DNA of 34,923 nt from JBBDXS01 sp964418365. Lineage in GTDB: Bacteria > Chloroflexota > Dehalococcoidia > DSTF01 > RBG-16-68-14. The position numbers and the translations under genes are program-made. Shown in pieces: positions 24,759 to 31,867 of this stretch; within the stretch, counting starts at the first letter, position 1, and each line of letters opens with the position of its first letter. The notes below the pieces were generated by a model. That model had not been told where the DNA came from and did no database searches. It worked only from the letters and a program-made list of their open reading frames with translations. Location: contig CAYQLM010000026.1 in NCBI GenBank assembly GCA_964418365.1, forward strand, positions 1 through 34,923. Reading direction: 5' to 3'.

Positions 24759-25771
24759 CGGCGATACCGCTACCGCTCTCGCGCAAGGACTTCGTTTCGG
24801 ACCAGGAGGTCCGTTGGTGTCCCGGCTGCGGCGACTACTCGATTCTCACACAGACGCAGAAGCTGATGCCGGAGCTGAACGTTCCCAAGGAGAAGATCGT
24901 GTTCATCTCGGGCATCGGCTGCAGCAGCCGCCTGCCTTACTACATGAACACGTACGGCTTCCACACCATCCACGGCCGCGCGCCGGCCATCGCCACCGGG
25001 CTCAAGGCCGCCCGGCCCGACCTGAGCGTCTGGGTGATCACGGGCGACGGCGACGGTCTGAGCATCGGCGGCAACCACCTGCTGCACATCCTGCGCCGCA
25101 ACCTTGACGTGGTCATCGTGCTGTTCAACAACCGCATCTACGGCCTCACGAAGGGCCAGTATTCGCCGACGTCGGAGCAGGGCAAGGTCACGAAGACCTC
25201 GCCGGTCGGCGCGATCGATTACCCGGTCAACCCGCTTACGTTCGCGCTCGGAGCCGGCGCAACGTTTATCGCGCGCTCGCTCGATATCGATACGCAGCAC
25301 CTGGTCGCCACGCTCGAGCGCGCCGCGGCGCATAAGGGCACCTCGTTCGTGGAGGTCTATCAGAACTGCGTCGTCTACAACGACGGCGCGTTCGATGGCT
25401 TCGCCGACAAGACGGCGCGGCCGGACCACACGATCTTGCTCGAGCAGGGCAAGCCGATGATCTTCGGCAAGGAGCAGACAAAGGGCATTCGCCTCAACGG
25501 GACGGTACCCGAGGTCGTCGACCTGGGCAACGGCATCTCCGCAGACGATCTCCTGGTCCACGACGAGACGCGAGACGACCCAACGACCGCCTTCATCCTG
25601 GCCCAGATGATGCACCCCGAGCATCCGGTGCCGCTGGGCGTGCTACGCTCGGTAGAGCGCCCGACATACGAAACGCTCATGGAGCGTCAGATCGACGAGG
25701 CGGTCTCCCGCCAGGGCCCGGGCGACCTCGAGGCGCTCTACGCTGAAGGCGATACCTGGACCGTCGAATAG
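24755..25771 (+). CDS. korB: 2-oxoacid:ferredoxin oxidoreductase beta subunit (TPP-binding)
   Basis: This 338-residue subunit carries the TPP site GDGDGLSIGGNH followed by NNRIYGLTKGQYSPTS. The Fe-S cysteines are the early CPGC pair (WCPGCGDYS), a Cys in GIGCSSR and a later Cys (QNCVVYND). These fit the single 4Fe-4S cluster of two-subunit OFORs. It is coupled to korA (ATGA overlap) with AGGAGGTGA upstream. A CBS/zinc-ribbon gene follows after 22 nt. Confidence 0.96.
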   Translation: MTAIPLPLSRKDFVSDQEVRWCPGCGDYSILTQTQKLMPELNVPKEKIVFISGIGCSSRLPYYMNTYGFHTIHGRAPAIATGLKAARPDLSVWVITGDGDGLSIGGNHLLHILRRNLDVVIVLFNNRIYGLTKGQYSPTSEQGKVTKTSPVGAIDYPVNPLTFALGAGATFIARSLDIDTQHLVATLERAAAHKGTSFVEVYQNCVVYNDGAFDGFADKTARPDHTILLEQGKPMIFGKEQTKGIRLNGTVPEVVDLGNGISADDLLVHDETRDDPTTAFILAQMMHPEHPVPLGVLRSVERPTYETLMERQIDEAVSRQGPGDLEALYAEGDTWTVE

Positions 25772-25793
25772 CGCGCGGCTTGGAGGCCGGCAC

Positions 25794-26318
25794 ATGATCT
25801 GCCCCGACTGTAAAGCTGAGAACTTCCCTGGCTCCGATTTCTGCGCGAGCTGCGGGCACGACCTGCACGTCCTCAACCACCCGAGCGCCGAGGGCGATTT
25901 CACGGCGCATCTGCTGAACGACCGCCTCGGCGACCTGCAGCCGGTCGAGGCGCCCGTCGTGTCGCCGCGCGACCCGGTGTTTTTCGCGATCCACCTGATG
26001 CAGCACCGGCGCGCCGACTGCGTCCTCGTCAAGGAAGGTGAGCAGCTCGCCGGCATCATGACCGAGCGCGACGTGCTGCTGAAGGCGGCGGGCGAGAAGG
26101 TCGATCTCATCGCCGTTACCGTCGGCCAGGTGATGACGCGCGACCCCGTCGTCATGCAGGAGCACGACACCCTCGCTGTCGCGTTGCACAAGATGTCGAT
26201 CGGGGAGTTCCGCCACATCCCGCTGGTGATCGACGGCCGGGTAACGCGTGTCGTCTCCATCCAGGACGTGTTCCGTCACATCAGCGCCTTCATTCAGGAG
26301 CAGCCTGCTCCGGCCTGA
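25794..26318 (+). CDS. Zinc-ribbon plus CBS-domain pair protein
   Basis: This 174-residue protein begins with a zinc ribbon, ICPDCKAENFPGSDFCASCG (Cys pairs about 3/6 and 19/22). Two CBS domains follow (about 50-105 and 115-170), with GIMTERDVLLKA and RHIPLVIDG...VVSIQDVF. It is clearly paralogous to the CBS protein at the other end of the operon. It could sense nucleotides and act on KorAB; this is inferred from position only. A GGAGG site lies 7 nt before the ATG. Confidence 0.92.
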   Translation: MICPDCKAENFPGSDFCASCGHDLHVLNHPSAEGDFTAHLLNDRLGDLQPVEAPVVSPRDPVFFAIHLMQHRRADCVLVKEGEQLAGIMTERDVLLKAAGEKVDLIAVTVGQVMTRDPVVMQEHDTLAVALHKMSIGEFRHIPLVIDGRVTRVVSIQDVFRHISAFIQEQPAPA

Positions 26319-26339
26319 TCGGCCTTCCCTGACCGCAAG

Positions 26340-26462
26340 ATAGGGGCTCGCCCTAGCCCCAGCCTCTATAGATTCGCTTCGAGGTGCCGAATCCTTCTAT
26401 TGGAGGACGCGAGCCCCTTCGGGGTGAGCCGGCGACCTGTGTCCTGAATCAGGCCCCTCCAA
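26340..26462 (+). ncRNA. Candidate structured leader RNA upstream of the UDP-glucose-dehydrogenase-like gene
   Basis: Several helices can be drawn by eye. These are ATAGGGGCT/AGCCTCTAT (26340-26348 with 26361-26369, one G-T), GATTCG/CGAATC (26371-26376 with 26388-26393), TTGGAGG/CCTCCAA (26400-26406 with 26456-26462) and CCCC-TTC-GGGG inside the last. A competing 10-bp pairing joins AGGGGCTCGC (26342-26351) to GCGAGCCCCT (26409-26418). It fits no riboswitch class that I know. It could be a regulatory leader or merely the terminator region of the Kor operon. Confidence 0.4.
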
Positions 26463-26499
26463 CCAGCCGGACGTCGAAGTAGCGATCAGGGAGGAACCC

Positions 26500-27372
26500 A
26501 TGGCGCTGACCAAGAACGGGCGCACCGTCATCGGCATCGTCGGACTGAGCGGCACAGGCGACGCGGTCCGCGATCACTTCGAGCGCAACGGGCATTCGCT
26601 CCGCGTCTACGACCCCGAGCGCGGCATCGGCAGCCAGCGCTTGGTCAACGAAGCGGACGTCGTGTTCGTCTGCGTGCCAACGCCGTTCCAGCCGAATGCC
26701 GGCTTCGACGACCGTGCGTTGGAGGAAGCCGTCAGCCTGCTCGATGGCTCGAAAGTCATCGTGATCAAGTCGACCGTGCTGCCGGGCACAACGGAGGCCT
26801 ACCAGATCCGCTACTCACAGCACTGCTTCCTGTTCAATCCGGACTTCTGCCGCGATGCCCACGCGCGCACCGACTTCAGCTGTCCCGACCGGCAGATCGT
26901 CGGCTACACGGCGCAGAGCCGCCACCTAGCCGAGGCCCTGCTCGCCATGCTGCCGCCGGCGCCCTTCCGCAGCATCATGCCATCTCGGGAAGCCGAGATG
27001 GCGAAGTACATGACCAACGCGTTCCTGGCGCTCAAGGTGACGTACGCGAACGAGATCTACGATTTCTGCACCGCGCTCGACATCGACTACGACCTCGTGC
27101 GAGAAGCCGTCGCCGCAGACCCGCGCATCGGTCCCTCGCACCTGGATGTGCTGGCGGATGGCTACCGCGGCTACGCCGGCGCCAGCCTGCCGCGCGACAC
27201 GAAGGCGCTGCTCGAGCTGAGCGAGCGGCTGAACGTGCCCCAGCGCCTGCTGCGCACCGCCGACCGCGTGAACGCGTCGCTATTGCCACCGGGCAGTGAC
27301 GAAGCAACTCTTCGCGTCGTACCTTTCGATCCCACGCCGGACGACGATCCGATCGAGGAGCAGGCGGCGTAG
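26500..27372 (+). CDS. UDP-glucose/GDP-mannose dehydrogenase-like protein, truncated and lacking the catalytic Cys
   Basis: This 290-residue protein has an NAD-binding N-domain (GIVGLSGTG, 12-20; VFVCVPTP, 55-62; STVLPGTT, 91-98) and the central dimerisation helix domain with K169 and N173. The motif that is GGSCFPKD in sugar-nucleotide dehydrogenases reads GASLPRD (227-233), so the nucleophilic Cys is Ser229. NPEF is NPDF. The C-terminal UDP-binding domain of normal enzymes (400-450 residues) is absent, replaced by a short acidic tail. It may be a two-electron dehydrogenase or a non-catalytic relative. A GGAGG site precedes ATG 26500, and a terminator follows. Confidence 0.85.
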   Translation: MALTKNGRTVIGIVGLSGTGDAVRDHFERNGHSLRVYDPERGIGSQRLVNEADVVFVCVPTPFQPNAGFDDRALEEAVSLLDGSKVIVIKSTVLPGTTEAYQIRYSQHCFLFNPDFCRDAHARTDFSCPDRQIVGYTAQSRHLAEALLAMLPPAPFRSIMPSREAEMAKYMTNAFLALKVTYANEIYDFCTALDIDYDLVREAVAADPRIGPSHLDVLADGYRGYAGASLPRDTKALLELSERLNVPQRLLRTADRVNASLLPPGSDEATLRVVPFDPTPDDDPIEEQAA

Positions 27373-27390
27373 GAACTCCCGCAGTGCGAA

Positions 27391-27415
27391 AGAGGCCCGC
27401 CTCAGGCGGGCCTCT
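27391..27415 (+). terminator. Rho-independent-type terminator
   Basis: An 11-bp perfect stem, AGAGGCCCGCC / GGCGGGCCTCT, has a TCA loop. It lies 19 nt after the dehydrogenase-like stop and is followed by TGCATTT. It may serve both the gene to its left and, on the other strand, the tRNA-Asp transcript. Confidence 0.75.
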
Positions 27416-27424
27416 TGCATTTCG

Positions 27425-27501
27425 TGGCGACCCCGAGCGGATTCGAACCGCCGATCTCCGCCTTGACAGGGCGGCGTGTTTGGCCACTACACCACGGGGC
27501 C
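27425..27501 (-). tRNA. tRNA-Asp (anticodon GTC)
   Basis: On the minus strand, acceptor GGCCCCG pairs with CGGGGTC. The anticodon arm CCGCC-CTGTCAA-GGCGG carries GTC. The T arm contains GGTTCGAATCC. Discriminator G is followed by encoded CCA. A TAGAAT box lies about 30 nt upstream of the 5' end. Confidence 0.97.
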
Positions 27502-27601
27502 AGCTACGCCCGGCGAAGCGGGCGAGCTTTATTCTAGCACGCCGCCCAGCACCGCCCAATCCCGTAGCGGGCGCGAGAGGCATCGGCTATGATTGGCCCG
27601 C

Positions 27602-28351
27602 ATGGACCCCAAGGACAAGGTCGCCGTCATTACCGGCGGCGGCTCCGGCATCGGCCTCGCCACGGCGAAGCTGCTGGCGCAGCACGGCGCGCGCGTTGTC
27701 ATCGCCGACATCGACGCGGCAGCGGCCGAACACGCCGCGGCGGAGATCGCCGCGACCGGCGCGCAGACACACGCGGTCGCCGTGGACGTGGCGGACCGCG
27801 AGCTGGTGAAGCGCATGCTGAACACGGCGACGGAGCGCTTCGGGCGCATCGATATCGTCCACAACAACGCGGGCATTACTGAGCGCGGCGAAGACCTCTT
27901 CGCGCCTGATGCGCGCCGCTGGGAGGCCGTGCTCGAGATCGATCTCAAGGCGGTCATTCTCGGCACGCAGCTCGCCGTCCAGCACATGCGCCGTCAGGGC
28001 GGCGGCGGCGTGATCGTGAACACCGCATCGATGGCCGGTCTCGTGGCGACGGGCGCGTCGCCGGTATACGCAGCGGCGAAAGCCGGCGTCGTGCATTTCA
28101 CGCGCACGCTGGCCCCTCTCGCCGCCGAAGGCATCCGCGTCAACGCCGTCTGCCCTACCTACACCGACACTCCGATGGTGCAGATCGCTGGCCCGGAGGC
28201 GATCGAAGCGCTCAAGCAGGCCGTCGGCGGGATCTTGCGGCCGGAGCAGGTCGCGGAAGGCGTGCTGGAGCTCGTCCGCGACGATTCGCGCGCAGGGGCG
28301 GTGATGCGGGTCACCGTCCGGCGCGGCATCGACTACGCATTCGAACGCTGA
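27602..28351 (+). CDS. Short-chain dehydrogenase/reductase
   Basis: This 249-residue classical SDR has the NAD(P) motif TGGGSGIG (10-17), the structural NNAG and the catalytic Ser in NTASMAG. The YxxxK motif is in VYAAAKAG. An acidic residue after the second strand (ADID) suggests NAD rather than NADP. It oxidises or reduces an alcohol/ketone of unknown identity. ATG 27602 is chosen over TTG 27593 because the family N-terminus starts there. It is 12 nt before the dienelactone hydrolase-like gene and is likely co-transcribed. Confidence 0.93.
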   Translation: MDPKDKVAVITGGGSGIGLATAKLLAQHGARVVIADIDAAAAEHAAAEIAATGAQTHAVAVDVADRELVKRMLNTATERFGRIDIVHNNAGITERGEDLFAPDARRWEAVLEIDLKAVILGTQLAVQHMRRQGGGGVIVNTASMAGLVATGASPVYAAAKAGVVHFTRTLAPLAAEGIRVNAVCPTYTDTPMVQIAGPEAIEALKQAVGGILRPEQVAEGVLELVRDDSRAGAVMRVTVRRGIDYAFER

Positions 28352-28363
28352 GGAGGAACGAAC

Positions 28364-29068
28364 ATGGCTGAACGCTGGGACACGATCGATGTCGACGGCG
28401 CGATGCGCTGCTACGTGACGGAGCCCTCCGGCGGCGGGCCGTTTCCCGCCGTCGTGGTGATCCAGCACGCCGGCGGCGTCGATGAGTTCGTGCGGACGAT
28501 GACCGATCGCGTCGCCGAGGCGGGCTTCGTCGGCATCGCGCCCGACCTCTACCACCGCGATGATCCGCAGAGCAGCGACGACCCGCTGACGCGCATGGGC
28601 CGCCTGCGCGATACGAACATCGTGCGCGACGTGCAGGCTGCCATCGCGCACCTCGGCACGCTCGGCAACGTGCGCGCCGATCGCATCGGCATCACGGGCT
28701 TTTGCATGGGCGGCCGCGTTGCCTACATGATGGCGGAGCACAGTCCGGAGCTGGAGGCCGCCGTGGTGTTCTACGGCGGCAACATTATGCGGCCCTGGGG
28801 CGAAGGCCCGGCGCCGTTCGAGCTGAGCGATCGCATCGGCTGCCCGATCCTCGGCCTCTTCGGCGCGGACGACGGCAACCCCAACCCCGAGGACGTCGCG
28901 AAGCTCGACGCGGAGCTGACGCGGCTCGGCAAGGAGCACGAGTTCCACTCGTACGCCGGCGCGGGCCACGCCTTCATGAGCGAGGGCCGGCCGAGCCACC
29001 GGCCCGAAGCCGCGGACGATGCGTGGCGCCGCTGCGTCGACTGGTTCAGCCGCTACCTCAAGCAGTGA
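28364..29068 (+). CDS. Dienelactone hydrolase family protein
   Basis: This 234-residue alpha/beta-hydrolase has the dienelactone hydrolase triad: Cys114 in GFCMGG, Asp169 or Asp170 in FGADDG, and His202 in GAGHAF. Family members open enol-lactones in aromatic ring degradation, but many relatives act on other esters. Length matches the family. GGAGGA lies ahead of the ATG, 12 nt after the SDR stop. The stop overlaps the next gene's GTG start. Confidence 0.92.
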   Translation: MAERWDTIDVDGAMRCYVTEPSGGGPFPAVVVIQHAGGVDEFVRTMTDRVAEAGFVGIAPDLYHRDDPQSSDDPLTRMGRLRDTNIVRDVQAAIAHLGTLGNVRADRIGITGFCMGGRVAYMMAEHSPELEAAVVFYGGNIMRPWGEGPAPFELSDRIGCPILGLFGADDGNPNPEDVAKLDAELTRLGKEHEFHSYAGAGHAFMSEGRPSHRPEAADDAWRRCVDWFSRYLKQ

Positions 29069-29358
29069 CGGACGTCGTCGGGCCGGGCAGCCTCAAGCTC
29101 ATCGCCGGCTGCTCTTCGAAACGATCGCTCGCGGATGCGATCGGTGATCTGCTGCGCGAACGCATCGGCGAACACGACGTGCGTCAGCTGCACGGCGAGA
29201 CGTTTCTCGTCTTCTCGAACGCCGACCCCGAGACGATCCGCGACTGGCTGTCGCCGTTGCTGGCGGCAGATGAATCGGTGTTCGTCGTGGAGTTCGAGCG
29301 CTGGTCAGGCCTCGGCCCCGCGATCGACAGCCGCTGGCTGCTCCGGCGCGGCCATTAG
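29065..29358 (+). CDS. Small hypothetical protein coupled to the hydrolase
   Basis: This 97-residue protein starts at GTG 29065, which overlaps the hydrolase stop (GTGA). It reads as a compact alpha-beta protein (KLIAGCSSKRSL, TFLVFSNADPETIRDWL, VFVVEFERWSG). I do not recognise a family. Codon use matches the neighbouring genes and the coupling favours a real gene, probably the third of the SDR-hydrolase operon. Confidence 0.6.
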   Translation: MTDVVGPGSLKLIAGCSSKRSLADAIGDLLRERIGEHDVRQLHGETFLVFSNADPETIRDWLSPLLAADESVFVVEFERWSGLGPAIDSRWLLRRGH

Positions 29359-29377
29359 GGACAGTAAGAACCAACTC

Positions 29378-29441
29378 GTAGGCGAGGCTTTCGAGCCTCG
29401 CCGGTGAACCTTCAAGGCCGAGCCTGGAAAGGCTCGGCTAC
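29378..29441. repeat. Two palindromic repeat units between the small gene and serS
   Basis: The first unit (29378-29402) has GTA then arms GGCGAGGCT/AGCCTCGCC. The second (29416-29441, inverted) has arms GCCGAGCCT/AGGCTCGGC followed by TAC. The second differs from the first by paired changes that keep the stem, so the hairpin rather than the sequence is kept. Lying between convergent genes, the pair may also act as a bidirectional terminator. The first is nearly identical to the copy at 21075-21099. Confidence 0.75.
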
Positions 29442-29459
29442 GAAGCAGCGCGGCGGCCA

Positions 29460-30728
29460 CTAGGCAGGTGGCAGCGACTCCCAACCGCCTAGGTACGGAC
29501 GGAGCGCCGCCGGCACCCGGATCGATCCGTCCTGCTGCTGGTGCACTTCCAGCAGCGGCGCGATGATGCGCGGCGTCGCGATCGCGGTGTTGTTCAGCGT
29601 ATAGGCGTGGCGCACCTTGCCTTCGTCGTCGCGATAGCGCAGGTTCGCGCGGCGCGCCTGCCAATCGTGCAGCTCGGACACCGTGTGCGTCTCGAGGTAG
29701 CGCTTCTGGCTGGGCAGCCAGCACTCGAGGTCCCAGGCGCGCACCTTCCCGACACCCATTTCGCCCGTGCAGAGCCGGATCACGTGATACGGCAGCTCAA
29801 GCGCCTGCACCAAGTGCTCGGCGTTGGCGAGCAGCGCGTCGAACCAGCGGGCGGACTCGTCCCTGTCGGCGCGGCACATCACGTACTGCTCGATCTTGAA
29901 GAACTGGTGTACGCGCAGCAGACCACGCACGTCTCGCCCCGCGGCGCCGGCCTCGCGCCGGAAGCACGGCGAGTAACCGGCGTACCGGGTCGGTAAGTCG
30001 CCAGCAGTCAAAATCTCATCGCTATGGAGGTAGTTCAGGCCGACCTCGGCCGTGCCCGAGAGGAAGAGATCGTCCTCGAGCTGGTAAACATCCTCGCGAC
30101 CGGCCGGGAAGTGACCGGTACCGACGAACGCCGCCTCGCGCGCAAGCGCCGGGACGCCGACGAGCGTGAAGCCCTGCGTCCGCAGGTGATCGATCGCCAT
30201 GTGCCAGAGCGCGAACTCCAGCAGTGCGCCCTCGCTGCGCAGGGCGTACATGCGGGAGCCGGCGAGCTTGCCCGCGCGCTGGAACTCCGCCCAGCCGTGC
30301 TGCTCCAGCAAGTCGACGTGGTCGCGCAGCGCGAACGAGAACGCGGGGGGCTCGCCCCAGCGCCGCAGCTCGACGTTCGACTCCTCGTCGTGCCCGACCG
30401 GCTCATCGGGGCCGGGGATGTTCGGCACGAGGAGCAGGAGCCGCGCGAGCTCCTCCTGCTTCTCGCGCAGGAGCGGCTCGCGGTCCTTGAGCTGCTCGCC
30501 GACGGCGCGACTGCGCTCGATGAGGCCCGCGCGTTCTTCTGGCTTCGCTTGACCCGTCTCCTTCGAGAGCGCGTTGCGATCGCGGCGCAGCTCTTCGACC
30601 TGGACGAGCAGCGCCTTCACTTCGCTGTGCAGCGCGAGCAGCCGGTCGAGATCGAGCTGGACGCCCTTCACCTCGATGGCGCGCTTCACGACATCGGGGT
30701 TCTCGACGATGAAGTCCATGTCCAGCAC
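29460..30728 (-). CDS. serS: Seryl-tRNA synthetase
   Basis: This enzyme charges tRNA-Ser with serine. The 422 residues comprise the N-terminal coiled-coil arm (about 28-100; EVKALLVQVEELRRDRN) and a class II catalytic core. The core has the serine-binding GTAEVGL, motif 2 CFRREAGAAGRDVRGLLRVH and a motif-3-region arginine near the C-terminus (SIRVPAALRPYLGG). GTG 30728 is preferred to ATG 30719 because it restores the family N-terminus MLD and has GGAG 9 nt upstream. It lies 63 nt downstream of an SDR gene on the same strand. Confidence 0.97.
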   Translation of the reverse strand: MLDMDFIVENPDVVKRAIEVKGVQLDLDRLLALHSEVKALLVQVEELRRDRNALSKETGQAKPEERAGLIERSRAVGEQLKDREPLLREKQEELARLLLLVPNIPGPDEPVGHDEESNVELRRWGEPPAFSFALRDHVDLLEQHGWAEFQRAGKLAGSRMYALRSEGALLEFALWHMAIDHLRTQGFTLVGVPALAREAAFVGTGHFPAGREDVYQLEDDLFLSGTAEVGLNYLHSDEILTAGDLPTRYAGYSPCFRREAGAAGRDVRGLLRVHQFFKIEQYVMCRADRDESARWFDALLANAEHLVQALELPYHVIRLCTGEMGVGKVRAWDLECWLPSQKRYLETHTVSELHDWQARRANLRYRDDEGKVRHAYTLNNTAIATPRIIAPLLEVHQQQDGSIRVPAALRPYLGGWESLPPA

Positions 30729-30791
30729 GACGCAAGGCTCCGGAGGGCAGGTTGCCCTTCGCTAGATGCTACTGGGCGCGGACGGCTGGCG

Positions 30792-31664
30792 CTACGGCTT
30801 GGTAGGCAGCTTGAGCTGCATCGCCACCAGGCGATCGCGCAGGCGGTCCGGCGCCACACGGCGCAAAATGCTCTGCATCGTGGCATCAAAGCCGACGATG
30901 TATCGCGTGCGCGGGCGCCCCGAGCTGAGCGCGTGCTCGACGACCTTAGCGACGCGGTCGGCCGGGATGCCCGCCGCCTCGAACTTCACGGCGGCCTCTC
31001 GCAGCGCGCGGAACGACTTGCCGTAGCGCATCATGGCGTCCTCCGGCATATTCTTCTCGAATTCGTCGGCGTCGTTGATGCCCTTCTGCCAGATCTTCGT
31101 GGCTATCGACCCTGGCTCGACGAGCGCGACGCGGATGCCCCACGGCCGCAGCTCCTGGCGCAGACAATCGCTGAGCGCCTCCATCGCGTGCTTCGATGCG
31201 CAGTACGGGCCGAGGAACGGCGTCGCCATTTTGCCCGCGATGGAGCCGATGAAGACGATGCGCCCCCTGCCCTTCCGGATCAGCTCGAGGAACGAGCGCG
31301 TCACTGCGATCTGCCCGATGACGTTCACGTCGAGCTGGCGGCGCAGGTCATCGGAGGTGAGATACTCGAGCGGGCCGTTCACGCTCATGCCCGCATTGTT
31401 CACCAGACCTTGCAGCCCACCGGGCACGGCGTCCGATACGGTCTTCACGGCCGCATCGATCTGCGCCTGGTCCGTCACATCGATCGTGATCGGCGTGAGA
31501 TTGGCGCCGGCCCCGGCCTTCAGCCGCTCGCCGTCGGCGTCCTTGCGCACGCCGGCGAAGACGCGCCAGCCGTTCTTCGCGAGCCGAAGCGCGCACGCCT
31601 CGCCGATGCCGGTCGACGCGCCGGTGATGACTACGTTTCGGGTGCCGGTGCCGTTCTGTGCCAT
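30792..31664 (-). CDS. Short-chain dehydrogenase/reductase
   Basis: This 290-residue SDR has TGASTGIG (14-21), NNAG, the catalytic Ser in FIGSIAG and YCASK. VALVEPGSIATKIW and a longer C-terminal region (about 200-290) suggest the retinol/17-beta-hydroxysteroid dehydrogenase-like group. An Arg after the second strand (GVRKD) points to NADPH. The substrate is unknown. GGGAGA precedes the ATG. It is upstream of serS on the same strand. Confidence 0.92.
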   Translation of the reverse strand: MAQNGTGTRNVVITGASTGIGEACALRLAKNGWRVFAGVRKDADGERLKAGAGANLTPITIDVTDQAQIDAAVKTVSDAVPGGLQGLVNNAGMSVNGPLEYLTSDDLRRQLDVNVIGQIAVTRSFLELIRKGRGRIVFIGSIAGKMATPFLGPYCASKHAMEALSDCLRQELRPWGIRVALVEPGSIATKIWQKGINDADEFEKNMPEDAMMRYGKSFRALREAAVKFEAAGIPADRVAKVVEHALSSGRPRTRYIVGFDATMQSILRRVAPDRLRDRLVAMQLKLPTKP

Positions 31665-31725
31665 GGCTGATCTCCCTCTCTCAGTTCTGATTGTTTGATT
31701 GCAATTCAGGACGTTAGGGCCTCTT

Positions 31726-31746
31726 GGTCAGTTCTTGAAGCTGACC
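31726..31746. promoter_or_regulatory. Operator-like inverted repeat upstream of the SDR
   Basis: GGTCAG-N9-CTGACC is a perfect 6-bp inverted repeat, 62 bp upstream of the SDR start and in the only AT-rich part of the 203-bp gap (31665-31867). It is followed by the short tandem run GACCGACCGACC. It could be a regulator site. No promoter boxes were confidently found and no regulator gene is adjacent. Confidence 0.4.
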
Positions 31747-31867
31747 GACCGACCGAATCTTGATTGATTGCGCCCCGCTGCGAACCCACCGCCGCAACTA
31801 AGGCGTGAACAGCATAGTACTACATCAGGCGGAAAAGTCGAATCGGGAGAGGGCTCTCGAGGCGAGC

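Noticed and set aside
26340..26499. Known riboswitch (cobalamin, c-di-AMP, glycine, TPP, SAM) upstream of the dehydrogenase-like gene
   Set aside because: None of the conserved core words of these classes could be placed; only unassigned helices are supported.
27587..28999. Minus-strand frame of 470 codons opposite the SDR and hydrolase
   Set aside because: It spans two well-supported plus-strand genes and looks like a shadow frame.
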